From JAWKWH01 sp965204295 (GTDB lineage: Bacteria > Pseudomonadota > Alphaproteobacteria > Rhizobiales > Rhizobiaceae): 64,000 nt of DNA. The notes below the pieces were generated by a model, which searched no databases, had not been told where the DNA came from, and worked only from the letters and a program-made list of their open reading frames with translations. Location: contig OZ241973.1 in the NCBI GenBank assembly GCA_965204295.1, positions 1 to 64,000 of the forward strand, in the 5' to 3' direction. Position numbers and translations under genes: made by a program. This document shows, piece after piece, positions 18,127 through 27,735 of the stretch; the first letter of the stretch is position 1, and each line of letters starts with the position of its first letter.

Positions 18127-19341
18127 TCACCCGCCCGCCCGCGCTTCGGCGAATTTCATGATCGCGGATACGACGCTGTCGCCCGCCTTGTCTATCCATT
18201 TCGGGTCGCGCAGCAACGCTTCATCCCTCCGGTTCGACAAATATCCCAATTCCAGCAATACGGATGGAACGTCAGGCGCCGTCAGCACCTGAAATCCGGC
18301 GAATCGATGCGGATTTTTTATCAGTTCGACCGACTGCGACATCTCACCGATCAGTGATCGCGCGAATCGGATCGAAAATGTCTGGGTCTCTTTTCGCAAC
18401 AGGTCGAGAAGAATGTCCGTCACTTCGTCATCGGTTTCCTCAGGCGCGATTCCTGCCAGTTGGTCGGCGAGATTTTCGCTTTTCGCGATTTCCTGGGCGA
18501 CTTTGTCGGAGGCTTTGTCCGAAACAGTGTAGACGGTCGCACCCTTGGCCCCCCGATACCGTATCGTATCGGCATGAACGGAGATGAAAAGATCCGCGCC
18601 ATATTGGCGCGCCAGACTTACACGATCCCGCAGACGCAGAAATTTGTCCGTCGTTCGAGTTAAGAAAACGCGCACTTTTCCAGCGCGTTCCAGCTTTTTC
18701 TTCAATTCAATAGAGAACCCCAGGGTGACTTTTTTCTCAACGGTTCCGCTCACGCCGCGCGCGCCGCCGTCAATTCCGCCATGTCCCGGGTCGATAACCA
18801 CCGTAAACGGTTTCCGGCTTTCCGGGTCCGTGTAGCTTGCGCCGAGGCGGTCCTTTTTCGGCGCGGTGCGGACCGATGATTCAAATCCTGTCTGTAACGC
18901 CAGCGCCTTTTCGAATTTGTCCGCGGATGCTGCCGCCAGATCGATCGCCAGCCTATGGCCTCTCCCGTTATCGTTTTGAAAAACGTCAATTTCTTCAACG
19001 ACAAACGGGATTTGACCGCCAATAATCATGCGGGATCGATCGTCGTCGAACTGTCCATAACGGAAAATCGACACCAGCCCGCCATGTCCGGAAACGCCGG
19101 CGTCTATGGCGAATACGGTCCGGGGCGCATCGATGACGACGCGATAGGGTTCGCGGAGCAGAAACCATTTGGGTTCGAAGGATTTGTCGAAACCCAGGAC
19201 AATGCGGGTTTTAACCTCGTCTCCGGCGACCCTGAAATCTGTCGCGCGCAACGCCTCGGCGGTCGTGGCGGCATGGGGGAACGCCACGCATGCAAGCGCA
19301 ACGGTGCAAATCCCCGCCAACATACGCAATGAGGCACCCAC
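18127..19341 (-). CDS. amiC: N-acetylmuramoyl-L-alanine amidase with AMIN domain
   Basis: Periplasmic zinc amidase of 404 residues that cleaves septal peptidoglycan. A signal peptide is followed by an AMIN domain (about residues 35-140, with FRVAGDEVKTRIVLGFDKSF) and then an Amidase_3 domain. Zinc-binding and catalytic residues are in VIDPGHGGIDGGA, SVHADTIRYR and VLLELGYLSN. The start is the GTG at 19341, which has AGGAAAGGA upstream; no ATG in this position has an equally good site. About 180 bases free of genes separate it from mrcA downstream. Confidence 0.93.
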   Translation of the reverse strand: MGASLRMLAGICTVALACVAFPHAATTAEALRATDFRVAGDEVKTRIVLGFDKSFEPKWFLLREPYRVVIDAPRTVFAIDAGVSGHGGLVSIFRYGQFDDDRSRMIIGGQIPFVVEEIDVFQNDNGRGHRLAIDLAAASADKFEKALALQTGFESSVRTAPKKDRLGASYTDPESRKPFTVVIDPGHGGIDGGARGVSGTVEKKVTLGFSIELKKKLERAGKVRVFLTRTTDKFLRLRDRVSLARQYGADLFISVHADTIRYRGAKGATVYTVSDKASDKVAQEIAKSENLADQLAGIAPEETDDEVTDILLDLLRKETQTFSIRFARSLIGEMSQSVELIKNPHRFAGFQVLTAPDVPSVLLELGYLSNRRDEALLRDPKWIDKAGDSVVSAIMKFAEARAGG

Positions 19342-20023
19342 GGCGTTCCTTTCCTGTTTGCCGACCGTTTATTCGGGCCTGGGTGCGGACCAAGCCAAAG
19401 CCGGTCCGCGGCGCGAATTCGGACGAATGGTATTCAATCCCGGTTAACCGACACTTTCGCGCTGGACAAGCATATCGACCGCAAGCGCCGCAAATTGGTT
19501 CCGTCAAAAACCGGCTTGCCATTGTTCGCGCCAATCCATAAGATTGGATTCGAGTTATGCAATTTTGTTGCAATTGTGACGGCTGCTCCCATATTGTTTT
19601 AGCGGACAAACGGCGCGGCCGCTGCGCGATTGGGTGCCAGACGCCGCGATTGGGTGCCAGACGCAATGTCTCGAAAAGAATTTCTTCAAGGTGCCGCCGG
19701 TGTGCGGGCGCGCTTTGAATGAGAAAAACGGCGACGCGTGATTCGCTGTCGCCGGCTCGTAGTTGAGCTTAAATCGGTTCGGACCAATCCGAATCATGGT
19801 TGAAATGGTTTCGCCGGGGTCAGGATGACGGCAACAGGCAAAAACATGGACAATGAACTGAGTATCCGCGCATTTCATGCTGCGGTATCAGCGTCTTTTG
19901 CACTGTCCGGCCCGCCGGCGAACACAAGGTTATCCGGCTGTCGCCGTGGGTTACCCGCTCCGCCAGAAAATGTCTTCCGGCGTTCGCGGCGCGGCGCGGC
20001 CACAGCCGGGGAGAAAATTGATA
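19342..20023. other. 680-base divergent intergenic region between amiC and rne
   Basis: No gene could be supported here. The stretch must hold the amiC promoter and a long rne leader. RNase E leaders are autoregulatory targets in enterobacteria, so a structured 5' UTR is plausible. AT-rich patches near 19545-19600 (ATGCAATTTTGTTGCAATTG) could carry promoter elements. A 20-base tandem duplication lies at 19626-19664. Confidence 0.6.
19626..19664. repeat. 20-bp tandem duplication in the rne upstream region
   Basis: GCGATTGGGTGCCAGACGC occurs at 19626-19644 and again, identical, at 19646-19664, separated by one C, so the period is 20 bases. It looks like a recent slippage or replication duplication and lies about 360 bases before the rne start. 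Confidence 0.95.
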
Positions 20024-22861
20024 ATGTCCAACAAAATGCTGATAGACGCCTCCCATCCGGAGGAAACAAGGGTCGTAATCACACGTGGTAACCGAATCGA
20101 GGAATTCGACTTCGAGTCGCAATCGAAGAAGCAGTTAAAGGGAAATATCTATCTCGCCCGGGTAACCCGGGTCGAACCTTCGCTTCAGGCCGCATTCGTC
20201 GAATATGGCGGCAATCGCCATGGCTTTCTCGCATTCAACGAAATTCATCCCGATTACTATCAGATCCCGGTTGCGGACCGGCAGGCCATTTTGGCGGAAG
20301 AAGCCGAGGCCGACGAAGAGGATGAGGAGACCGAAAAAACGGCGCCAGTGAAACGCAAGCGCCGCCGGAGTGGACGTGGCGGCGCCGTCGCCACGACTGT
20401 CAAAGATGAGGCTGACAGCGAAGTTGCCGCTGGCGACGAGGCGGATTTGGGCGAACGGGCTGAAGGCGATGTTGCGGCGGAAAGCCCCGAAATCTCCGAC
20501 AACAATGCGAACCGGGATCAGGATGCCGATGCCGGCGAAGACGGTGCGGCGACCGCGCAAGCAGGCTCGGACGGGGTCGGCGAACCCGAGGTTCCGGTCG
20601 ACGATTCCGGGGAGGACGATGCCGCCAAAGGCCGAGGCGGGCCCGCCATGGCGGCGAATGTCCGTGCCGACGTAATCTCGGAACCCCTTTCCGACGATGC
20701 CGCGGACAAGGATGCGACGGCTGAAACCGGCGACCCGGCTCCGTCCGGCGAAGAGAAGGAAAAACCGAAAAAGCGGACGCGGCTTTCGTCGCGCGCAGAG
20801 CGGATCAAGGCGTCGGAAGCCGCCGACGACAACGGTGACGACGGCGAGGATGGCGACGACGTGGAATCGGTGGGCGCCGAAGACGCGCTTGAAGAACTGC
20901 CCAGCCAGCGACGCCAGACCCGGCGCCAATACAAAATTCAGGAAATCGTCAAGCGCCGGCAGATACTTTTGGTTCAGGTCGTCAAGGAAGAGCGGGGCAA
21001 CAAGGGCGCGGCCCTGACGACCTACCTTTCGCTTGCCGGCCGTTACTCGGTTCTGATGCCAAACACGGCGCACGGCGGCGGCATCTCCCGGAAGGTCACG
21101 AATGTCCAAGACCGCAAGCGCCTGAAGGGGCTGGTCAGGGAACTGGATGTGCCTCAGGGCATGGGCGTCATCTTGAGAACCGCCGGCGCGAATCGCACTA
21201 AGGCGGAGATAAAGCGCGACTATGAATATCTGATGCGGCTTTGGATGACCATTCGCGCTGTGACGATGGAATCCGCCGCGCCCGCGCTCGTCTATGAAGA
21301 AGGATCGCTGATCAAGCGGTCCGTTCGTGATCTCTACAACAAGGATATCGGCGAAATCCTTGTCGCCGGCGATGAGGGTTACCGTGAAGCGAAAGACTTC
21401 ATGCGCATGTTGATGCCAAGTCATGCCAAGGCGGTTCAGCCTTACAAGGATCGCCTGCCCATATTTGCTCGCAATGGCATCGAGGGCCAGTTGGACAGCA
21501 TGTTGCAGCCGCAGGTGACGTTGAAATCTGGCGGCTACCTCATCATCGATCAGACCGAAGCTCTGGTGGCGATCGACGTGAATTCGGGGCGTTCGACCCG
21601 CGAGCATTCCATTGAGGAAACGGCCCTGCGGACAAATCTGGAGGCGGCGGAAGAAGTGGCGCGGCAATTGCGCCTCCGCGACCTGGCCGGTTTGATCGTG
21701 GTCGACTTCATCGATATGGAGGAAAAGCGCAACAACCGCTCGGTGGAAAAACGGCTGAAAGAGTGCCTAAAGCACGATCGCGCGCGCATCCAGATCGGCC
21801 GGATTTCTCATTTCGGCCTGTTGGAGATGTCGCGGCAGCGAATCCGTGCGAGTGTCCTTGAAAGCACGATGCAAACCTGCCAGGCCTGCCACGGTGCCGG
21901 ACACATTCGTTCCGAATCTTCCGTGGCGTTGCATGTCTTACGCGGCATTGAGGAATATCTGTTGAAGGACTCGGGCAACGACATCATGGTCAGGATCCCG
22001 GCAGCCACCGCGCTTTATGTTCTGAACAACAAGCGCGCCAACCTGTCTGAGTTTGAAGAGCGTTTCGGATTGTCGATCAAAGTCGAAGCGGATGAAACAT
22101 TGGGCGTCCAACATTTCCGGATTGTGAAAGGCGCACCTTCCGGGCAACCGGCCCAAGACGCGGACAAGCGGACTGCTCAGGATGCCGATTCGACCGACTC
22201 CGTTGCAGACGATGATGCTTCGCCGGACCGGGACGAAGACAGCGGCAGGAAGCGGCGGCGCCGCAGAAGGCGCAAATCCGGCAAGAACGCCGATGGCGAT
22301 GCGCCTGCGGAAGCCGGTGCAGCGAGTGACGGCGATGAGAGCCGTTCGCCTGACGCTGAGGAGGATGGCGAGGAGCCAGGGAAACGCCGGCGCGGGCGCC
22401 AGAACGATGGAAAGGCGACCGTTGCTAACGAGACCGGGGGCGGAATGCAAGCCGGCATTTTCGCCGATGTGGAAGGCGGAGAACCGGAAACGGAAGCCGC
22501 CGGGAGCGCGGATCAAGCCGCCATTGGCGAGGAGGCCAGTGGCAAACCCCGGCGCACGCGGCGGCGCAAAAAGGACGCCGGCGCATCCGGTTCGCCGGCG
22601 AATGCGGGAGATAACGGCGATTCCGCAACTCCGGATGCGGTGGCGGAAGCGACCGATAGGGCGGAATCCGAGCCGGCTGAAACCACACCGGCGCGGCGCG
22701 CGCGACGCAAATCATCGGCGAACGACGGCGGTGCGAAGGCTGCGACCGAAGCAACCTCGGAACCGGTCGTCACGTCAGTGGTGTCGGAGCAATCCGTTGA
22801 AGCGGATGACCCGGAACAGCCGCGCAAGGTCGGTTGGTGGAAACGCAAGGGCTTCTTTTGA
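20024..22861 (+). CDS. rne: ribonuclease E
   Basis: Endoribonuclease of 945 residues that starts most mRNA decay and processes rRNA and tRNA. The S1 domain begins near residue 35 (KGNIYLARVTRVEPSLQAAFVEYGG) but is split by an acidic insertion of about 190 residues, then resumes at YKIQEIVKRRQILLVQV. Catalytic aspartates are at about 518 (ALVAIDVNSG) and 561 (LIVVDFIDME), and the zinc-link cysteines are at 619 and 622 (CQACHG). A long acidic and basic disordered tail ends in GWWKRKGFF. The start at 20024 has GGGGAG upstream. Confidence 0.95.
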   Translation: MSNKMLIDASHPEETRVVITRGNRIEEFDFESQSKKQLKGNIYLARVTRVEPSLQAAFVEYGGNRHGFLAFNEIHPDYYQIPVADRQAILAEEAEADEEDEETEKTAPVKRKRRRSGRGGAVATTVKDEADSEVAAGDEADLGERAEGDVAAESPEISDNNANRDQDADAGEDGAATAQAGSDGVGEPEVPVDDSGEDDAAKGRGGPAMAANVRADVISEPLSDDAADKDATAETGDPAPSGEEKEKPKKRTRLSSRAERIKASEAADDNGDDGEDGDDVESVGAEDALEELPSQRRQTRRQYKIQEIVKRRQILLVQVVKEERGNKGAALTTYLSLAGRYSVLMPNTAHGGGISRKVTNVQDRKRLKGLVRELDVPQGMGVILRTAGANRTKAEIKRDYEYLMRLWMTIRAVTMESAAPALVYEEGSLIKRSVRDLYNKDIGEILVAGDEGYREAKDFMRMLMPSHAKAVQPYKDRLPIFARNGIEGQLDSMLQPQVTLKSGGYLIIDQTEALVAIDVNSGRSTREHSIEETALRTNLEAAEEVARQLRLRDLAGLIVVDFIDMEEKRNNRSVEKRLKECLKHDRARIQIGRISHFGLLEMSRQRIRASVLESTMQTCQACHGAGHIRSESSVALHVLRGIEEYLLKDSGNDIMVRIPAATALYVLNNKRANLSEFEERFGLSIKVEADETLGVQHFRIVKGAPSGQPAQDADKRTAQDADSTDSVADDDASPDRDEDSGRKRRRRRRRKSGKNADGDAPAEAGAASDGDESRSPDAEEDGEEPGKRRRGRQNDGKATVANETGGGMQAGIFADVEGGEPETEAAGSADQAAIGEEASGKPRRTRRRKKDAGASGSPANAGDNGDSATPDAVAEATDRAESEPAETTPARRARRKSSANDGGAKAATEATSEPVVTSVVSEQSVEADDPEQPRKVGWWKRKGFF

Positions 22862-22874
22862 TTGATCGCTGACC

Positions 22875-22902
22875 GGCGGGCGGGTTCGAACCACCGCCCG
22901 TC
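22875..22902 (+). terminator. hairpin after rne, probable terminator
   Basis: CGGGCGG (22877-22883) pairs with CCGCCCG (22894-22900) around a GTTCGAACCA loop, 15 bases after the rne stop. A strong T-tract is missing (TCGATTTCGAT follows), so termination may need Rho, or the hairpin may protect the 3' end. Confidence 0.5.
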
Positions 22903-23018
22903 GATTTCGATCATAATGCGCCGCACGATTGCCCGAATGAACTGACAATCACAAGTTCATGATGGACAGGCGAACGGTCTTTTCATCGCAGATCATGTTA
23001 TTTACGAGTTTGCACCCG

Positions 23019-24422
23019 ATGATCGTGGCTAGGCAAATAGATCGCTTCACCGGACGGATTGCACCGTTGGCGTTTGTCGCCCTGCTCGCCACGCATATCG
23101 TGTTTGTGCAAATGATGCCGGCGCACGCCCAATCACGATCGGCGCCAATTGTTCGGGACGCTGAAATCGAGGCGCTTGTGCGCGACTATGCGCGTCCGAT
23201 CTTTCAGGCGGCGGGTCTGTCCAGGTCAGGCATCGACATCATTCTTGTCAATGATCCCGGTTTCAACGCTTTCGTTGCGGGCCGGCGTATGTTCGTCAAT
23301 ACCGGCGCGCTGATGATAGCGGATACGCCCAACGAGGTCATTGGCGTCCTCGCTCACGAGGCCGGCCACCTGGCCGGCGGACATGAGGACCGATTGCGCC
23401 AGCAGTTCGAGCGGGCGCGGACAATGGCGATCGTGTCCTCGCTGCTCGGCATTGGCGCCACGGCCGCGGGAGCGGCCGCCAACAGTGGCGAATTGGCCGG
23501 AGTTGGCGGAGCAATCGCGGCCGGCGGCGCCGATGCCGCCTTGCGCAGCTTGCTGAGATACCGGAGAAGCGAAGAAACGACCGCGGATCGCTCCGCGCTC
23601 GAATACCTGCGCAAGACCAGGCAATCGCCGCGCGGCATGCTCAAGACATTCGAACGATTTGCGGCCGCGCTTTCACTGTCGGGATCGCGTGCCGACCCCT
23701 ACAGGCTCAGTCATCCGTTGCCGCGCGAACGCATTGCCAATCTGTCTGTTCTCGCTAGGGAAAGCCCTTACTTTGACAAACCGGATTCCGGCGGGCTGCA
23801 ACTGCGTCACGACATGGCCCGGGCGAAGATCGCGGCGTACACACAAGGACCCTCGGCGGTTACCCGGTTATTCAGGAATGACCGAAAGGGCATTGCGGCG
23901 CGATATGGCGACGCCATTTCCACATATTTGCATGGAAACCCCGGCGCGGCGCTGAAAAAGGTCGATGCGTTGATCGCAGAAGCGCCGAAAAACCCCTATT
24001 TCCATGAGCTTCGCGGAGATGTTTTGATCAAATCCAACAAGGCGGATGAGGCGGCGAAAGCCTATGCCCGGGCAACGAATCTCGATCCCCATAGCACGGG
24101 TCTGTTGCAGGCCGGATACGGTCATGCACTCGTCGCCTCCGGACACCAGGCGAACCTAAAAAAGGCCGTCGGGGTCTTGAAAAAGGCGATAAATGCAGAC
24201 AGGGAGAATCCCGCCAGTTATCATTTGCTGGCGCGAGCGGAGGGCCGATTGGGAAGAATACCGGAAGCCGATTTGGCGACCGCCGAAGGCCATTTCCACA
24301 GCGGCAGGTTTCGAGAGGCGAAGATGTTCGCCGCCCGGGCGCAGCTCAAAATGAAGCGCGGCTCACCCGGCTGGCTGCGCGCCGCCGACATAATCGGTTT
24401 TCAAATTCCGGGAAAAAAGTAA
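23019..24422 (+). CDS. M48 family metallopeptidase with TPR repeats (BepA-like)
   Basis: Periplasmic zinc protease of about 467 residues. After a signal peptide ending near AHA-QS, the peptidase domain shows HEAGHLAGGHED (HExxH) and the third ligand in RRSEETTADRSA. Tetratricopeptide repeats follow (about residues 300-450; KNPYFHELRGDVLIKSNKAD). BepA in E. coli degrades misassembled outer-membrane proteins such as LptD, and a similar role is inferred. I choose ATG 23019 for a normal signal-peptide length; ATG 22959 is also open. Confidence 0.88.
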   Translation: MIVARQIDRFTGRIAPLAFVALLATHIVFVQMMPAHAQSRSAPIVRDAEIEALVRDYARPIFQAAGLSRSGIDIILVNDPGFNAFVAGRRMFVNTGALMIADTPNEVIGVLAHEAGHLAGGHEDRLRQQFERARTMAIVSSLLGIGATAAGAAANSGELAGVGGAIAAGGADAALRSLLRYRRSEETTADRSALEYLRKTRQSPRGMLKTFERFAAALSLSGSRADPYRLSHPLPRERIANLSVLARESPYFDKPDSGGLQLRHDMARAKIAAYTQGPSAVTRLFRNDRKGIAARYGDAISTYLHGNPGAALKKVDALIAEAPKNPYFHELRGDVLIKSNKADEAAKAYARATNLDPHSTGLLQAGYGHALVASGHQANLKKAVGVLKKAINADRENPASYHLLARAEGRLGRIPEADLATAEGHFHSGRFREAKMFAARAQLKMKRGSPGWLRAADIIGFQIPGKK

Positions 24423-24462
24423 ACACTGGTGCGCCAATCCACGGCGTCATACGGAGCAGATC

Positions 24463-25272
24463 GTGAAACAGGCACTCATCGTTGGCGTCGCGGGAATGGC
24501 GGTCTCGGCGGCCATGCTGGCTCTTGGTCTCGGTCTGGGAAAATCCGAGCGGACGGCCATCGAACCGACAATCATGGATGCGCCGGAAACAGCCGAATTG
24601 GACCGGACGGCGGTCGAAAAGATCGTGCGTGACTACCTGCTGGCCAATCCCGAAATCATGCTGGAGATCCAAACCGCGCTAGAAATCAGACAGCAGCAGG
24701 AACAACGTCTCGCGCGGACGGCGACAATCACCGAGCAGGCGAATGAGATATTCAACGCCGGTTACGACGGGATCGTCGGAAATCCCGATGGCGAGATCAC
24801 GGTCGTGGAGTTTTTCGATTACAATTGCGGTTTCTGCAAACGCGCCATGGCCGACATGGATGAGATGGTCAGAAAAGACCCCGAACTGCGATTTGCCCTG
24901 AAAGAGTTTCCGATTCTGGGACCGGATTCGCAAAGGGCTCATATTGTTTCGATGGCCTTCCGCGCCCTGCATCCAGACAAATACGCGGATTTCCATCGTG
25001 AGGTGCTCAACGGGCCAGGCCTGGCCGGCGAGGAAAAGGCCATGCGCGTTGCCGTGGACCTTGGCGCCAGTGAGGCGGACCTTCGCAAGGAGATGCAAAA
25101 TCCCGAAATTCAGGCGGCGTTTGCGAAAACCTATGAGCTTGCCAATGAATTGTCGATTACCGGCACCCCCTCCTACGTGGTCGGCGACGAAGTGGTGTTC
25201 GGCGCGCTTGGCCGTGCGGTTCTGACCGAAAAAGTGGCCAACTTCCGGGCATGTCAAAGCACGGTCTGCTGA
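24463..25272 (+). CDS. DsbA-family thiol-disulfide oxidoreductase
   Basis: Exported thioredoxin-fold protein of 269 residues. An N-terminal signal or anchor (ALIVGVAGMAVSAAMLALGL) is followed by a helical region and then the redox active site in DYNCGFCKRAM; the cis-proline loop is ITGTPSYVV. CGFC active sites of this kind occur in DsbA/DsbG-like and Com1-like proteins. Start codon is GTG at 24463 with GGAG seven bases before. The gene follows the M48 protease by 40 bases, and both act in the envelope. Confidence 0.9.
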   Translation: MKQALIVGVAGMAVSAAMLALGLGLGKSERTAIEPTIMDAPETAELDRTAVEKIVRDYLLANPEIMLEIQTALEIRQQQEQRLARTATITEQANEIFNAGYDGIVGNPDGEITVVEFFDYNCGFCKRAMADMDEMVRKDPELRFALKEFPILGPDSQRAHIVSMAFRALHPDKYADFHREVLNGPGLAGEEKAMRVAVDLGASEADLRKEMQNPEIQAAFAKTYELANELSITGTPSYVVGDEVVFGALGRAVLTEKVANFRACQSTVC

Positions 25273-25420
25273 ACCGGCGTCTCCCAAAACCCTTGGATTG
25301 CCGAGACCGAGCGCCTGTGGACAGCGTATATGGGCACGATTTGGCCTTTTCGGGCCGGTTTCCGCCGACTATAGGTCTTTCCAACCGTTATTTTTGTTGC
25401 CGACCGTGGCCGGAATTCAC

Positions 25421-25861
25421 ATGTCAAAGACAATATTCGTCCTCAATGGCCCGAACCTGAATATGCTTGGCGCGCGCGAAACGAATTACTACGGTTCGGG
25501 AACCTTGAAGGATATTGAGGACGCTTGCGCGCAAACCGCTCGCGGGTTGGGGCTGACAACGGAGTTTCGGCAATCGAATCACGAAGGCGAGCTTGTCGAC
25601 TGGATACAGGAATCCGGCGATAAGGCGTCCGGTGTCGTCCTCAATCCGGCAGCCTACGGCCACACGTCGATCGCTTTGCATGACGCGGTCAGGACGGTGG
25701 ACATTCCGGTCATTGAGGTGCACTTGTCCAATATCCATGCACGAGAGGAATTTCGTCACCGCACGTTGGTCGGACCGGCGGCGACCGGCATGATCTGCGG
25801 GCTGGGTCCACAAGGGTATCTTCTGGCGGTCCGGGCGCTCGCCGATATGGTCAATCAGTAG
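25421..25861 (+). CDS. aroQ: type II 3-dehydroquinate dehydratase
   Basis: Dodecameric shikimate-pathway enzyme that dehydrates 3-dehydroquinate to 3-dehydroshikimate. At 146 residues it has normal length. Catalytic and substrate loops are visible: LNGPNLNMLGARE at the start, NPAAYGHTSIALHDA (conserved Asn) and EVHLSNIHAREEFRH (conserved His). ATG 25421 fits the family start; the frame upstream of it is not similar. It is placed before accB and accC, an order seen across alphaproteobacteria. Confidence 0.95.
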   Translation: MSKTIFVLNGPNLNMLGARETNYYGSGTLKDIEDACAQTARGLGLTTEFRQSNHEGELVDWIQESGDKASGVVLNPAAYGHTSIALHDAVRTVDIPVIEVHLSNIHAREEFRHRTLVGPAATGMICGLGPQGYLLAVRALADMVNQ

Positions 25862-25894
25862 CGGAACACTGCGGCAAAAAGGGCAACCAGCCTT

Positions 25895-26359
25895 ATGGGC
25901 ACGAAAAAACCTGAAGTAGATCAGCGGCTTGTCAGAGATCTTGCGGCAATCCTGGACGAAACGAACCTGACGGAAATCGAAATCGAACAGGACGACATGC
26001 GTATCCGCGTCTCGCGCCAGTCCGGCGGCATCGCCCACGCGCAGTTCGGCGCACCGGCGGCAACGCCAAATCCGGCGCCTGCGCCGCCGCCCGCCGAGCC
26101 GACGCCGGCAGCCTCCGCCGGTTCGAGCAATGCGGTCCCGTCGCCCATGGTCGGCACGGCCTATGCAGCTCCGGCTCCCGGCGCCAGACCGTTCATCGAA
26201 GTGGGCCAGTCGGTGCGCGAAGGACAAACGCTTCTGGTCATCGAGGCGATGAAGACGATGAACCAGATTCCTTCGCCGCGCTCGGGAACCGTCACCGAGA
26301 TCCTGTTCGAGGATGCGCGGCCCGTGGAATATGGCGAGCCGCTGGTCATCATCGAATAA
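25895..26359 (+). CDS. accB: biotin carboxyl carrier protein of acetyl-CoA carboxylase
   Basis: BCCP of 154 residues that carries CO2 on biotin during malonyl-CoA synthesis. The N-terminal helical part (VRDLAAILDETNLTEIEIEQ) is followed by a Pro-Ala linker (about residues 55-85) and the biotinyl domain with the biotin lysine in VIEAMKTMNQI. The thumb region SPMVGTAYAAPAPGARPF precedes it. It is 15 bases ahead of accC, the usual pair. Confidence 0.96.
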   Translation: MGTKKPEVDQRLVRDLAAILDETNLTEIEIEQDDMRIRVSRQSGGIAHAQFGAPAATPNPAPAPPPAEPTPAASAGSSNAVPSPMVGTAYAAPAPGARPFIEVGQSVREGQTLLVIEAMKTMNQIPSPRSGTVTEILFEDARPVEYGEPLVIIE

Positions 26360-26374
26360 GGATGCGGCTGAATT

Positions 26375-27718
26375 ATGTTCCAGAAGATTCTGATCGCCAA
26401 CCGCGGTGAGATCGCGCTTCGGGTTCTGCGCGCCGCGAAAGAGCTTGGCATATCGACGGTTGCCGTCCATTCCACCGCGGACGCGGACGCCATGCAGGTC
26501 CGGCTGGCGGATGAAAGCGTGTGTATCGGACCGCCGCCATCTCGCGACAGCTATTTGAACATCCATCAGATCGTCACGGCGTGCGAAATCACCGGGGCGG
26601 ATGCGATCCATCCGGGCTACGGTTTCCTGTCCGAGAATGCGAAATTTGCCGACATTCTGGCCGCGCACAACATCACCTTCATCGGACCCTCGGCCGACCA
26701 CATCCGCGTCATGGGCGACAAGATCGAGGCCAAATCGACGGCGAAAAGGCTGGGCATCCCGGTCGTGCCCGGATCGGACGGAGCCATCGACAGCGAATCC
26801 GACGCCGGGCGGGTCGCCGCGGAAATCGGTTATCCGGTGATCGTCAAGGCGGCGGCGGGCGGTGGCGGCCGGGGGATGAAAGTCGCGAAAAGCGAAGACG
26901 ATCTGTCCGTTGCGCTTGCAACCGCCCGTTCCGAAGCGGGCGCGGCATTTGGCGACGATGCGGTCTATATCGAAAAATACTTGGAAAAACCCAGGCACAT
27001 CGAAATCCAGGTGATGGGTGACGGGGCCGGCAATGCCGTCCATCTCGGTGAGCGCGACTGCTCACTCCAGAGACGGCATCAGAAGGTGTGGGAGGAGGCG
27101 TTGTCTCCGGCGCTTAACGAGGAACAACGGGGCGGGATAGGTGGGATTGTCGCCAGGGCCGTTGCCGATTTGGGCTATTCCGGCGCAGGCACGGTGGAGT
27201 TTCTGTACGAGAAAGGCGAATTCTACTTCATTGAGATGAACACCCGCCTTCAGGTGGAGCATCCCGTCACGGAGGCCATCACCGGCATCGATCTCGTCAA
27301 TGAGCAAATTCGGGTGGCTTCCGATGGCGACCTGTCGGTTAAACAGGACGATATCGGCTTTTTCGGACACGCCATCGAATGCCGGATCAACGCTGAAGAT
27401 CCGGTCACCTTCGCGCCGTCGCCGGGAACGATTTCTCATTTTCACATGCCTGGCGGGCTGGGTGTGCGCGTCGATTCCGGCGTCTATTCCGGTTACAAGA
27501 TACCTCCGTTCTACGACAGTCTCATCGGCAAGCTGATCGTCCATGGCCGCAATCGCGTCGAGTGCCTGATGCGCCTGCGCCGCACCCTCGACGAAATCGT
27601 TGTCGACGGGGTGAAAACCACCCTGCCCCTGTTCCGCGAACTGGTCGGCAATCCGGATATCGCCAATGGCGACTACGACATCCACTGGCTGGAAAAATAT
27701 CTGGCGGCAAAAGAATAG
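26375..27718 (+). CDS. accC: biotin carboxylase subunit of acetyl-CoA carboxylase
   Basis: ATP-grasp enzyme of 447 residues that carboxylates biotin on AccB. Glycine-rich ATP loop KAAAGGGGRGMKVA, the metal and catalytic segment EMNTRLQVEHPVTE, and GHAIECRINAEDP are all intact, and length is normal. It follows accB closely, and the aat start follows its stop by 17 bases, so the three are probably one operon. Confidence 0.96.
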   Translation: MFQKILIANRGEIALRVLRAAKELGISTVAVHSTADADAMQVRLADESVCIGPPPSRDSYLNIHQIVTACEITGADAIHPGYGFLSENAKFADILAAHNITFIGPSADHIRVMGDKIEAKSTAKRLGIPVVPGSDGAIDSESDAGRVAAEIGYPVIVKAAAGGGGRGMKVAKSEDDLSVALATARSEAGAAFGDDAVYIEKYLEKPRHIEIQVMGDGAGNAVHLGERDCSLQRRHQKVWEEALSPALNEEQRGGIGGIVARAVADLGYSGAGTVEFLYEKGEFYFIEMNTRLQVEHPVTEAITGIDLVNEQIRVASDGDLSVKQDDIGFFGHAIECRINAEDPVTFAPSPGTISHFHMPGGLGVRVDSGVYSGYKIPPFYDSLIGKLIVHGRNRVECLMRLRRTLDEIVVDGVKTTLPLFRELVGNPDIANGDYDIHWLEKYLAAKE

Positions 27719-27735
27719 GGAGGGAGCGGTTCGCC

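Noticed and set aside
20135..21667. 510-residue open frame on the minus strand inside rne
   Set aside because: It is antisense to a conserved, low-complexity GC-rich gene and has no family resemblance or ribosome site.
25424..27043. 539-residue minus-strand frame across aroQ, accB and accC
   Set aside because: It spans three well-supported plus-strand genes and has arginine- and histidine-rich shadow composition.
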